Shown here piece by piece: positions 47,092-59,639 of a stretch of 64,000 nucleotides of DNA. Location: positions 5,518,001 through 5,582,000 of the forward strand of contig OZ316893.1 in the NCBI GenBank assembly GCA_973895155.1, written 5' to 3'. Position 1 is the stretch's first letter. Each line of letters begins with the position of its first letter. Both the position numbers and the translations under genes were made by a program. The DNA comes from Marsupella aquatica. Its lineage: Eukaryota > Marchantiophyta. Below the pieces are notes generated by a model that was not told the origin of the DNA, did no database searches, and saw nothing but the letters and a program-made list of their open reading frames with translations.

Positions 47092-50000
47092 AATGTACGT
47101 TTTTAACTCTCATATACACGACTACAAGCAGCTCGAATAGTGTACAGTGCATGCAAAGGGGATCTCACTACTTTGGTGCAACTTCTGCGGCAAGAGACTT
47201 TTGTGATGGAGAGAAATATGAGGGGATCGAAAAGTTAGGATACTTGGAAACATGTACAGTTAGAATCCATTCACCAACACATAATCACAATCTCGAAGGA
47301 ATTGTTGATAGATTAGAGGTACGCACTAAAGGCAGGTTCCGAATTCGGAAACGTACACAGTTCATTGTCTGTTGCTTTGGAAAGTGCTTCGAGGGTTAAA
47401 TCAGTACACTACTTTGTACTCATTCAACTCTAACTTGTGCCGTGAACTGTCGATCCATCGGCATGTGAAGCAGTTTAAAAGACCGGGCAATCTGATTTCT
47501 TTCAGAATAAATCCCAATCCGCTTGGGGCATTTTTAGACACTTTTTAGGGACAACCATTGATTCCATTTTGGTGGCAGGATGTTTAAATTGGGATTTGAA
47601 CAATTTGGATTTGATCTCTTAAATTACTGAATTCTGAAATCATATTACGCGGCAGATTTCCTTGCAGTTGGACAAAGTGAGGACGAAATTTTCTTTCATT
47701 CCTTGCAGTGGGACAAAGTGAGGACGAATCTTCTTTCATTCAGTTATGGCACGGATAAGCTTACCTGAAATTCGATTCACCTTTTCAGAACTCTAAACGG
47801 GCTGCCTGTCCAGTTTCTAATTGTCACCCTTCGTCCCAAGGTAGCGTTTTCCAGAAGTTTCTGGTTCTCTCTCAATGGGTTGTTGCATAATTCACTCCTC
47901 AAAGGAAAGTGTGTAAACACTCACAAATACAAAGCCAAAACTAGCGAAAATCTTTGACAACATGCCACTTCACATGGGCTGAAAGAGGGATGATCATGGT
48001 GTTCCACTGCTATTGAACACAATTTTTGCATAGACTTTAGCTTCTGCCTTAGAAACCTTCCTCAAGCTCTTTCAATCCAAAAATTCTTCTTGCAATAACT
48101 TGACTAACTTCAATGTGGACATATTTGAACTATTGAATGGAAACTCTATTCTGCCAACTTTGTCTAAATGTGCCAAATGGTAGACTGCTGGTTCTCGACT
48201 CTTCCAGACACACCTCACAACTTTCACGAGTCTCATTCAAGCAGTGAGATATGAGGTTCTTGTCAGGTTAAAGATCCATCATGATGCTGACGCCAAAGTT
48301 GTAGTCTATGGGCTTGAGACCTATCTAAACACAAGGCAGGGTAAGAGCTAGCTCACCTGAAAAAGAAACCTGCCAGTAACTAACTCCCCTCACTTGAGAG
48401 CATGATGGTCATCCGTTGGCCTTGTTAGAGACCTGTTCTCGTGTCTTTGAATAGATTCCTCTTCCCTCCTGCCCCCTCCATTGGACCATCTCACCTCTTC
48501 ATTCTTTCACCTCATAATAATCTTAATCAAATCTCACCGGACTCGCAATATCTTTGAACCTTCCCCTTTTTCTAAGTTTTTACATACTATCCGCTTCTCA
48601 ACTTTGCAACCCGTTTTTCATCACAAGTTTCATATTCCGCGCTTTTCGCAAAACTGCCATCCATTCACCTTCTTAAACTTTTGAAGCACAAGCTCTCTCA
48701 AAACATTTGCAATCTGCAAAACTTTGCAAATATTATTTCAATCGGTTTTGGAGTCATTGAGCGGTTGTGGCATCTTTATAAACCGCCTTTCCATTCTGCG
48801 TGTTTAGGTAAAAATTGCAAACCCACACACTTCGCAACGTTTTAGCAATACAAATCGCTTTAAACGAGACATTTGAGATAGCAATAGAATTGCAAAGTGC
48901 GATGCAGGTTGGTTCACAAAAATGGTGGACCTAGCCACCCAGCGCCCTCACCAATCCCAACACCCACGCCTAAGTGCCCTTGGTGCCCAAACGCCTCCAT
49001 GGAACTCCTTAAGCATGCAACTTGATGCCCCTTGCACCCCCAGCGACCACTCCCATACAAAGCCGCACTTGCTCCCTAACACGACCGTTGAACCGTCGTT
49101 CAAGGGTCCTCACTGTCTGCACAAGCGACGAAACGCTCCGGTAAGTAACCCATGAATCTAGGCATTCCAAAACTAGCATCCTAACTCAAGATCAGCAGAC
49201 ATTGGTAAGTAGATCAGCAACAGGGTCAGCAAATAGGACCTCCCTGGCCCGCACGGCCTTGCCTTATAGCCAGAACCAACACTCATTGTTAAGCCAGAAT
49301 AGTCCCTCTTCAGGTGCAGCCCTGGCTCCCCCACATATCTCTCCATCATCGGTTGGCCACCCTACCCCCAGTACATGCTTATTGCCCAAATAGCGTAGCT
49401 TGTCCTAAAGCTTGTCCCATGTTTCTCCTATGTCGTGCGCATACACATCGCTACACAACATACATCGTTTGTCACACACATCCAAACACAATCACAATGT
49501 AGCATCACAAACACAAGAGAATGGAATACAAGTGGAACTCATGTCCACACATGTCCAAAACCCACAATAATCTTCTCAGAAATCAGCACGACAATCCCGG
49601 TCAACAATACCCCATCAATCCCGCACCGATCTGATCACACATGTATGTCAAGCCAACGCACCTTGCACTACTCAAGGAATCCACATTACACAAGCAGAGC
49701 TCACAGCCACCATAGCCACACTCGAGCTCCTCTCTCTCCAAGGCTCAACATCGAAAGATGACCTTTCGATGCCTCACAAGGGAGAACTACTCTCCCACAC
49801 AAACCTAATGGAACCCTATCGGCTCCAATAGCACACATACAAAATGTACATACTCAACTAGCACTATATACTACAACAACATCTAGAATGGTGTGAAACC
49901 TAACACATTGGGACCAAAATGGCCCCAACTCACGGTTCTCACTCAACTGATAGCCTAGGGGCCAAGTGCACTTGGAACTCAACCTCCATGCCTACTTGGC

Positions 50001-51198
50001 CTTGCCTCCCCAATGCAAGCTCCCGTGGGAACTCAACACGGTTTGGCTACTATTTCGGCTGGATTTGGCAAGCGGGCAATATAGCCCCCACAAACCCCTA
50101 GCATCCATGGCACCCCTAGACCCAACTAAGCTCAGTAGTATGTAGTGTTCCTTGAGATCTTTCCAACGCACCGTTTCCGTTTGGCATCTCCCCTTGGTGT
50201 TGCGACCACCGCGGTTCACTACTTGGGCTCCCCCTTGGCCCCTAGGGAGACACCACTCCCCTCATACATGCTTCTTGAGACCTGCCACCCCCAAATCTAC
50301 TTTGGTCCCCAAATTGTGGCACTCATGGGCAAGCAACTAACTTGCTATGCCCATACCTTTGTAGCTAGGCGTCTGTAGGGAGAGTGTCTTAGCCCGTTGT
50401 GATTTGACCAACCCAATGCTCGTGCCTAGGCCCTAAGAACCCATTGTCACTCGGGTGTCCCGGGTGGCTGCACTTGGGCGAGTTTATAATCATTTTGGTG
50501 AATCAATTGCGTTTAATTGGTTTACATTGGAGCTTCAAATGGAAAGAGGACCAATTTCCTAAAATTAGCCAAACAAAGTACAATGAATGGAGTAAAGCCA
50601 AGTGAGAAAAAACACAAAAACCAAGCAACAAACAATTCTGCAACAGTGTGATGAACTAATGATCCAGATCTTGTTGTAAGTAAATGTACAAGTGGGACAT
50701 GGATGTCCTCTAAGGGGGCAAGCCTATTCTGAGGCGCACCAGTGAGTACATCCCCAAGGATTGCTCCCAATTGAGAGGTGCATAGCACATTCCTTTATGG
50801 CTTGAACACTTGTGCCCAGATCATACAAATTCAAACTGTAGAGTCAGTGGATCTTTCAAGCAAAGATTGAAGAATATTAACAAAATGATATGCATAAATT
50901 AATTTAATCTTCAACCCAGAGGGTGCTATATAGTGAGGTAGTCTCAACTGTGAGAATGGCACTGACTTTGGTCTCTCAAGGTGTAGCATTTTGGCTGCTG
51001 GAGACCACTTACTCTGAATTTCTAAAGTGAAATTGTGTTTATAAGGCCTCCTTATGTCAGAGACATAGAGGATCAATGGCAGAACAACAGAGAAGCAATG
51101 GAGGGCCAAGCAATGACTAAAGTTTCCTTGGCAAAACGAAAATGAGTAAAATTCTCTTAAATTACAATCAATAAAATGATCCGATTTGACAATGTCAG
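47092..51198. other. Intergenic; includes a C-rich strand-biased stretch
   Basis: No gene seen. 48920-50480 is C-rich and G-poor on the plus strand. Read on the minus strand it has a TATATAG near 49867 and a G/T-rich downstream stretch, as in LTR U3/R regions of older retroelements, but I find no LTR partner or primer-binding site. Confidence 0.35.
47658..47739 (+). repeat. 41-bp tandem duplication
   Basis: TTCCTTGCAG(T/G)GGACAAAG followed by TGAGGACGAA and TTCTTTCA occurs twice, 41 bases apart, with a few differences. Confidence 0.9.
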
Positions 51199-51210
51199 AA
51201 TTTGATCTTC

Positions 51211-51694
51211 GTGGTCTTACGTATTGGGCTATGATGGAGGTCTTTACTACTTAGTTGACAAATGTTTTATTGTCCACTATCATCCATTGTGGGTTTTTGA
51301 TGCGCCATGAATTCTTTCTTGTTATTGCCTTTAGGATTCACCTCCTTTAGTTGTGATCCTGGGCTTTTTGTTTCTATGCTTTGGTTTTTATTCTGCAATT
51401 GGGTTGATCCGTTACTTGGATCTTTGCTGGTTTAAGGTTGCTCAGATCTTTGCTTCTCGTTGGGTATCTTCCTGTACTCTTGTCTGAGTTTGCCTTCATT
51501 TCTGCGGCAGCTTGACTGAGTCACTCGAATTCCCTTTCCTTGTAGTTAATTCTTGTTTATCTTCCCACTTGGCCCAACATGTTTGGTCTTGGTGTGGTCC
51601 TCAATTCCTTTTTGGTTCTGGCCTGGTACTCCCCCTCTTTATTGGGTGTTACTTTTCACATGAGTAAAGTGCTCCATCAAGAAATAAAAATAAA
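51211..51694 (+). mobile_element. Short non-LTR retrotransposon with perfect 12-bp duplication
   Basis: The 12-bp direct repeat AATTTGATCTTC at 51199-51210 and 51695-51706 brackets a 484-bp T-rich insert ending in GAAATAAAAATAAAA. The tail and duplication mark target-primed insertion. No A/B box is evident, so a 5'-truncated LINE is more likely than a SINE. Confidence 0.82.
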
Positions 51695-54600
51695 AATTTG
51701 ATCTTCTGGCAAGATATATGCGTAAACAGAATATGATAAAGCTGATTACGATAATTTCTCAGAGGAATGAGAAACATTCGCTTTCTTCCAAGTGAATCCT
51801 TTGTTCTCTCTTGCGTTATTCACCTGGTACCTCTCAATTGCTTGTCGCCAACCACATGTCAACAAATTGATGATACGATGTAAAAAGCTGTCCATGATGA
51901 CATTGGAACAATGAAATGCATGGTGTGCTGTTCAAGTATTTTTTGTCATTACGCTGTCATCTCCTGCTGTGCTGTTGCTCTTCTCTCTGTTTGCAAACAA
52001 AACTTCTCCTTATTAGAACCAGTTCTGGATTGGGTCAAAAGGTATTTGCTCGGCAGCCCAACAAAAATTGTTTTCTTCCTCTCCTGTATGATCAGTTCTT
52101 CCACGGAAAATGAACAGAATGTAGCTCAAATTGCGGAAGTAGGAGCCACTCATTTTGTATCTTTCAAGACTATCAATAATTTCCACAGGTTCTCCTAAAT
52201 ATTTTGTGGTTAAGCACTGTGACACAAAAACCCGTGAAAGCTTGCCTTGTCAAACAGAGAATTGGATCTCGCTCAATCCTGAAGCCAAAACCAACCAATG
52301 CGCTCAATTGTCAGCCAAATAATATCAACAAACAACCTGAAACTTCTCAATTGAAAGAAGAAACACAACACAAAGTTCCGTCTCTCTCCTGCTCCATGTG
52401 CCAAAATGATTTCAGATACTCAGTCTAGTACAACTTGTAATTGCAGCATCACCACTCGGCGAGTAGCATAAATTGACGAATATTTCTCTTCGACTACACA
52501 AATTGCAAACACTTTTGAGCAAAAACACAAAAATATTGACTGAATGGGTGCATTCGTCTACTGCGGTAAAACCTTAATAGCTCGGAGTGAAGAAGAGTAG
52601 TCCAGCTCGGGGGATGGGATGTGGGTGCTTGTTGTGCTATTTTCTTGCAGTCGCTACTTTACAAGCGCTAGCTATGCTATCCGCTGCCGATTGTGCTCTG
52701 AAAGTGCCATTCAGGGAAGCTGCTTCAAGACAACATTAAGAGATGGGAAGGGATCGATAGCTTACGAGGGATTCATTCCCAGAGAGAGAATCGCTATGAG
52801 AAAGTCTTCGAGAGAAAACCCGATCGAGGTCCACCCACCAATATCTCTAGTAAAATCTGTCAGGAATCACTTGATGCTGTTCTTTTCCATTGGCTGACTC
52901 CTGGTTCAGATTGGGACTTGCCATGCTATCAACATCACAGTTTGTTCAGTTTAGATACTTAGGTGGGATGGACTATTGTTCTGGAGTCACATCTTTTCTG
53001 TTTCTAGTTCTCTGACTCTTTGGTTTGATCTCAGTGTGACCAATCAATTGCAGTGCCCTTTTGGCCACCGCTGACTTCCGGGTTGGCTTCATGCTTTGCC
53101 AAGTGGTGGCTTGTTGCACTGCCTCCCCTTGGGGGTACTATATAGTATGGTTTTCCCTCTTTGTTGAGCAGGGATTTTTCATTCATTTCTGTGTCACTCA
53201 GTTTGCATGTCATAAAAAATCTTGTATAATCTTCGACTTTATCTCATCAAGGCTGAGAAAGGCAGAATGGCTCAGAGAATGTCTTTGCACATCACTATCA
53301 TTGTGTAGGGAGATCTTTCCTTTGCAATGTCGTGATCGAATTATAATAATACCCCTAAATGACTGTACAAGATCTAGCAGGCAAGCTTCGCTTTCACTCA
53401 AAACCGAAATAGAGTTTGTCAAAGGCCTCAAACCTCGGTGCATTGGTTCAGACACGACCATTTAATTCCCGGTACCAACCTGTGCTGCACACAAGCCCCA
53501 ATCGCTGTCCTCATTTGCCCTGTAAACCCATCCTGTCATATAGACCCATTCCCTGTCCGTGTTCCTCCCATTGTCTACAGCACAACCCATTGGTCTACTA
53601 GTTTAGATTGCAGAAATGGGACGAATAGGTCTAAGTAGCGAAGGTTTACTACTAAATGGGACTGATGTCTTCAGAAATTGCCCCTTCTGTTATCACCAAG
53701 TCATTTCTACAAAGCAATTATCAAAGCTGCCGTCAAACTGCTTGAGTATAATTATGTCTACGGATCTTATGCATAAGAGTCCTGACAGAAAAAAGTGAGG
53801 AGGGAGGGAGGATGACCTTTCTTTGGACATTGATGTGGGTGACTGAGGTGCCATTTTGCCGGTCCTTCTCATCGTTGGGCTTGAAATCGCAGTCATAGCT
53901 GTAATTTCCAGGAGCGTTCAGGCGTTCTAAATGAGTTGTAACCCAGAAATTGAAGGAGATCTCTACAGAATCTGAGTCAGCGCATCGCTTCACGGGTTGG
54001 AAGACATTTATGGGTTAGTCTGGATTGAAATTGGCAGAAGGCAGAAGGGAGCAAGTTCATCTGGATTCGTGGGAGGTGACTTAATTTGGGTCTGTTACGA
54101 ACCTCTGTTTATTGAGGTCTTCAGAGAATTTGGCCTCTACTTTGTGGGTGCAGCGTGTAGGGTCTATCACGGGGTCTGTAGATAAATTCTTGTGGACGAT
54201 ATTGGGAGTTGAGTCGCGAATTTGTGCGAACGTGACCATAACCAGCACTTGCATGGTTTCCTTGGTAAGACATTCCTAGACATGCCCTGAAACTAGCTTA
54301 TGAACAAGGCCAATACATTCCTAGACATCCGCAAAAATGAAACTAGCTTAAGAACGAGGCACATATCAGCAGCCTCCTCAGCACCGACTTAGTAACATTC
54401 TTGGACCAAGTTCCATGGATGACGAGGGATGTACAGGATGAAAATCTATCGATCTTCTGTATCCCTAGGTACCAAAATATTAATTAGCATGACACTGTCA
54501 TCACGTTTCAAATCGCGAAATGTTCATACAAGGGTACCTCCAAAAACGTTCTGTTCATCCGACCATGAAGGAGCTCAAAAGGGAACCCGGCTCTTTACAT

Positions 54601-55767
54601 GTAACTGATGAAATGGAATAGAGTGTGGGACGCAACGGACGCAAGCCTGGGGCCATCTATGATTGCCCTTCTGATACTAGCCATAAGATGAAATTTCGAT
54701 TTCTACAATTTTGTCCTACCAGAGCTTATGTCTGGCTAAAAGGTGTCTTGCGAAAAAAGCCGAATACGCGAGTGCAAGGGCAAGAGAAATTGTTTTCCGG
54801 TGGCCCGCCCTGCAGGCACGCAAAACACGTGGGTTTTTCTGTTGCTTGATGGATTCGCATTGCCTCGATGCGCTTGGCCAGGTACGTCTAAACGATTTTG
54901 AACATAATGGCGTAAAACCTCGTCCACCCACGCTTTAGTTTCTCTCCAAAAGTTCGGGATATATATTTCTGAAACTTTTCAGAATAAATATACTAAAGTT
55001 CTTTGTTGACTAAACATTTGTGCGCGCTGAGAACATTCTCAACAAATTTGCAGATTGGAGGCGATACCAACCAAGAACTTTGCTGAAACGAAGTAACATG
55101 CCTGTGTATTTTGTATTGCCCCTATTTTCATCCTTTTTATCCCTGTCAGAATACACGTCGAATGGTCCCAAAATGTCCTCTGTACAATTGTTATTATTGA
55201 AGTTGATTGTTACGTGGCTTCTCTAGCAGTTCATGCCACTCAATGATGACCAAATGGGATGCGTAGCAGAGCAACGAATTTGATGGATGGCATGTCTAGG
55301 GGATGAATGAAGAGGCTACAAGGTTTGACACCCTACTCAACCGCATCACCTCTTCCGACCACAACAGCATGCAGCTCGGGACTCTTATAAAGAAACAGGA
55401 CTGGTTTTCTGCCACCTCAAATGAATTTGCAGTAAAAGATTTTCTGGGTTGTCCACTCTGATAGGTTCCGTGTCATACAACTTCTGCAAGGGCAGTCAAG
55501 CTGCCAAACACGACCGGATGGAATCCATCCTTCAGTTCGAACAGAGGCCCAGCTTTCTCTTGAGAACTGCAACTTCTGGCCACACCTCATTTGCATGTGG
55601 AGTCTTTCGGCAGTACCTTATGGATCCTCCACACCTATTTTGAATTGAAATGGAGGGCAGTGGCGATGAAATGTCGTTATGATAGTATCACAAGAATTTT
55701 ATTACGCCCTCGTGACAAGTGTTGTGTAAAGCCTACCTCACGACACATTCTAAGCCACTGGACAATT

Positions 55768-55837
55768 GACAGATTCCAGCTTAATGTTACCCCTAACTGT
55801 TTGACAGATTCCAGCTTCATGTTACCCCTAACTGTTT
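55768..55837 (+). repeat. 35-bp tandem duplication
   Basis: GACAGATTCCAGCTT(A/C)ATG plus TTACCCCTAACTGTTT occurs twice with one difference; a third GAC start follows. Confidence 0.93.
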
Positions 55838-57074
55838 GACATTTCCAATGCAACTTTGCCAGAGATATTTCACTTTGAGGGGAAGGCCACCTTCTTGCTT
55901 GGAAAGTTTCCCATGACCCGATTCATCAGTAAACTACTGCAGTTACAAAGTATTCCAATGCTGACAAGCGATTGAAGTTTATTATTCATCATGCTCATCA
56001 AAGTTCACAGCGTTGTATGAAATATCGTAGGGGTCATCAGCATCTTTCCCATCCCGAGAGGCACTCGCTTTGCAAGAGATCTATTTCTGGACCCACCTCA
56101 TGGAGAATCAGGAACATCAGCTCGTCAGTAAGTGAGACACAGGAAAATTCGCTGAAGATTCAATCGGACGACCGGGGCAGTGAAACGCAAAGCACCTCGG
56201 CCTCTAGAACAACAGGAGAAGGTGACACTCATAGTGCCTGGAGAGTTTCGAATGAACCTTATTCGTCCAATAGGTGCAGTGAGATTCAAATTTGATAATG
56301 GATTGGCAGGTGGCAGGGATCATTCGTCATGCTCAAAGTTCAAAGCGTCGAATGAAGTAATCAGATTGGTCATTAGGATCTTTGTTTCGGGTTTGGAACT
56401 TACTATTTATTACAAAATAATCAATTTTAGAAGGTCAGAGTGGGGAAACCCGGGAGAGAAAAGATGAGCAGAGTACCTCTCTAATTTAGAAGGGACATGA
56501 GTGAAGCTCATGATAGTACATGTAGTTTTGTTTGTTAATTAGTAGAACCATCCCCTTTAAAATAAATGGCAGAACAAGACAGACTGTGGTAAACTAGATA
56601 AACTTTTAGAATATTCACACATGAAAGTAAACTCATGTGAGCTTCCACACATCCACGCCTCTCTGGGCAGGCACCAAACAAACATTAACTTGGGCCAAAT
56701 ACTACTTTTACTATAGTAAGTTATCAAAATGGAGCACGTTTGCTCATGAGCCAGGATCTTTAGTCATCACTTTGATCTGTGTTTGTTTTACTATCAAGAC
56801 TTTGTCTTTCCCCAAACACAGCTATATTCAAAGTGGGCCAAGGGGCGCTCTATTGGAATAGTGCACTTGGGGTGTTGTATTCGAGTTTTGACTATCTATT
56901 TAAAGCATTTCTATTTGTGGGGTTGTGCTCAAAAATGGACAATTTTTTTGTACTCATGCTTTGCAATCAATCATATCAATGAGCACAACTTGAGATGAAT
57001 TTAGGCTGTTAGCAAGAAGTAGAGAAATAGAAGTGATATGTCTTAGTGAGTAGTGTTTGAGTTGAACCTTCTTA

Positions 57075-57169
57075 TACTTTGCAACAATATTTCTACCCTA
57101 AAAGAGAGTTGTAGCTATTTCTTACTTTGCAACAATATTTCTACCCTAAAAGAAAGTTGTAGCTATTCC
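57075..57169 (+). repeat. 48-bp tandem duplication
   Basis: TACTTTGCAACAATATTTCT onward repeats after 48 bases with about two differences. Confidence 0.93.
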
Positions 57170-58079
57170 AATCACAGTAGGGATGAGAACAAATTTTTAG
57201 TACTAAATACTCCAGGACCTTGCAAACTATATGCAGTGAGTCTACTATTATCACTTGCTAGCACATCTATGTGACACATATTTATGACATGCAACAGTTA
57301 CCATGTCAGCTGTCTAGAGGAACTAACACTTTAGATAAAACTTTTCTCCCACTAGTCACGATTGTCAGCTTAATATAATCTAGACTAATACCCGGGCCTG
57401 GATTGTACTCATAGGAGGGGCAAAAGGGGTACGCAAAAAAGGACAGGGCATGGGGAGAAGGTGTGTGTATATTTACACAAAAAGGCCCTCAAGTAGTCTT
57501 AAAAACCAATTGCCTTTCTTTAAAGAAAAACACCAGTTACACACCTTATTGCTTACATTTTCTTTGAGAAAAGTGATAACCAATGGCAAGAAAATTTTTC
57601 CAGATTGCACTGTGCCATTAGTAGCCCCAACAAAGAAAAAATGTATGCCGTCACTTCCCTTCTCTAATTCAAGTGCCATCACGGACGCAAAAATAACGAC
57701 CTTGTGCATCATGGGCTACTGCACCACGATCTCTTATTGAATCATAGCAATATGCATGTCAATAAGGGATTGAGCATGACATTGAAAAATAGGGTTCAAG
57801 CAAAAACAAACACCATAGCTAGGACCATAGCTTCTCAAGAAACCATATTAACGGTTGGTTTGCTTGTCTTGTCACACTCACTCTGCAAGCATCAGCAAAC
57901 CATGTATCAAAACAACCAGCTCATTCCAATCTACAAACATTAGAGCTATGGCATGCAATGCCTCATACGCCACAAAGCTCACAGAGTCAATAAAACAAAC
58001 TCTGGTCCATGCTCTGGTCCCTCCTTCAGAAAACCATCAATTAAAGACAATTATTGACAACTTCCACCAAAACATCCAA

Positions 58080-58262
58080 CCTCCCATAGCATAAGCTTTT
58101 CTTTTCTCTCAGTACATAATTGAGCCTGAGTTCCTCTTCCACAAGCAAATATTGCTTGGGTATATAGTGTGTTGCACAACTAACCTAACCAAGTCTGCAA
58201 CTTTGGTTAGCCTAACTACGTCTATAGTTGTAACTCTAGATCTTAAAGTAAATGCCTAACAC
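58080..58262 (-). repeat. Decayed copia LTR fragment A
   Basis: Matches the 5' half of the copia LTR (minus orientation): AGCATAAGCT..TCT, TTGAGCC, TATATAGTGTGTTGCACAA, then TCTAGATCTTAAAGTAAATGCCTAAC, which parallels CCTAGACGTAAGAGTAAATACCCAAC at the LTR edge. Highly diverged. Confidence 0.65.
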
Positions 58263-58369
58263 CTAAAATATCCAACTTCCATGCAATAGAACTCTGGAAA
58301 AACCATTGACACTAATTGCTGGAAAGACTGTCCCCTCATCCCAGACATGTGCTAATACCAGTTGTTTAG

Positions 58370-58760
58370 CAAAGATGCAACTTGCAACGACAAGTACATG
58401 ATGTGACATCCAGTTACATCTAACAAAAAATAAGTGACTCACATAGATAGGTGGCTCACCTTTGATCAGGCTATGTCCACATATCAAAACACACAAGAAC
58501 TTTATTGCACTCTGGGCCCATTGGCCATATTGAGTCCCGTACTGAGTCTCCATAGCACAAGCTCTCCAGGCTATCTCTCAAGAGGCTCCGTAACAATGAG
58601 CCCAAGTTCCTCCTCACAAGTGAACACTTGTTCAATTGTCTATATAGGATGCAACATGATGAACCTTAGCAACTTGCCCATCACTACAATTAGGCTAGTA
58701 ACTATGTTTATGGCCATAGCTCTAGACCTAAGAGTAGATGCCTTACACATCCAATGTTCA
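58370..58760 (-). repeat. Decayed copia LTR B, nearly full length
   Basis: Follows the LTR from end to end in minus orientation: GCAACGACAAG, GGTGGCTCACCT, GGCTATGTCCAC, CACACAAGA.CTTTA, TGAGTCTCCATAG, AAGCTCTCC, TATCTCTCAAGAGGCTCCGT, AACAATGAGCC and CCTAGACCTAAGAGTAGATGCC. The 18-bp array is decayed. Confidence 0.75.
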
Positions 58761-59027
58761 ACACAAGTAATTGGACAAGAGAGCACAGTCACACAAGTCA
58801 GAGGTACATATATGGTTCACTTCTCCAAACTAAGGTTACTTCCACAAGAACACAAGAGAGCTTATTGAAGTCCAAGCCGATTGGCCATACCAAGTGTGGA
58901 CATAACAAGTTCTTCCTAACTCTTAAATGATTCCATACCTACTTCCCACTTGAAAACTAAATCCTACCAGCAATGATATAAGAGTAGCACATCTAACCCT
59001 AACCAAGCATCTGACTATGGTTGGATT
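58761..59027 (-). repeat. Decayed copia LTR C, interrupted by copy 2
   Basis: TACATATATGGTTCAC, CCACAAGAACACAAGAGAGCTT, AGCCGATTGGCCATACC and later ATGATATAAGAGTAG then CTAACCCTAACC run in LTR order up to 59027, where copy 2 begins. The rest of C should lie beyond the far end of copy 2, outside the window. Confidence 0.6.
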
Positions 59028-59448
59028 TGTTGAGCATAGACGACGATCGCAACGGCAAGCCCATGAACCATCCAACGCACAATAGTCGACACAAGAGATA
59101 CGTGGTTCACCTCCTTGAGGCTACGTCCACGGGAACACACAAGAGAGCTTTACTGAACTCTAAGCCCGTCGGCTATACCGAGTCTCCACAGTGTAAGCTC
59201 TCCCTATCTCTCAAGTGGCTCCATAACAATGAGCCTTGGTTCTACCTCTCCAAGCACACATGCCTCTTATGATATAGTGTGCAACTTAGTTGTACCTAAC
59301 CACATAGTTGTACCTAATTACGTAGTTGTACCTAACCACATAGTTGTACCTAATCACGTAGTTGTACCTAACCACGTAGTTGTACCAACCCACGTTGTTG
59401 TACCAACCACGTCATACCTAACCTAGACGTAAGAGTAAATACCCAACA
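59028..59448 (-). repeat. 3' LTR of copia copy 2
   Basis: 421 bp, on the plus strand from TGTTGAGC to CCCAACA. The 18-bp array spans about 59283-59419. Nearly identical to both LTRs of copy 1. Confidence 0.96.
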
Positions 59449-59639
59449 ATCTTCCCCTTGACTCTGGTCTAGGGGAGAGTAATACTGCCAATGTATATGA
59501 TCCCTCAGCGGGAAGTTCTGGACAGAAACCAAACCGGTTTCCCTCTCTAACTAGAGCAAACCAGAACTAAGCCGTAGCCTAATACATAGGAATGAGGAAG
59601 AGCATATATCAGTAATTACAATGAATGTTTAAGAAAACT

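Larger units (their letters stand above)
51707..58079. other. Intergenic, no recognisable gene
   Basis: Many short frames (for example 51911-52198, 52619-52897, 53061-53465, 55972-56467) without recognisable domains. Contains tandem duplications listed separately and a diverged repeat pair at about 55981-56045 and 56321-56385 (CATCATGCTCA / CGTCATGCTCA, then AAAGTTCA, AGCGT). Confidence 0.4.
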
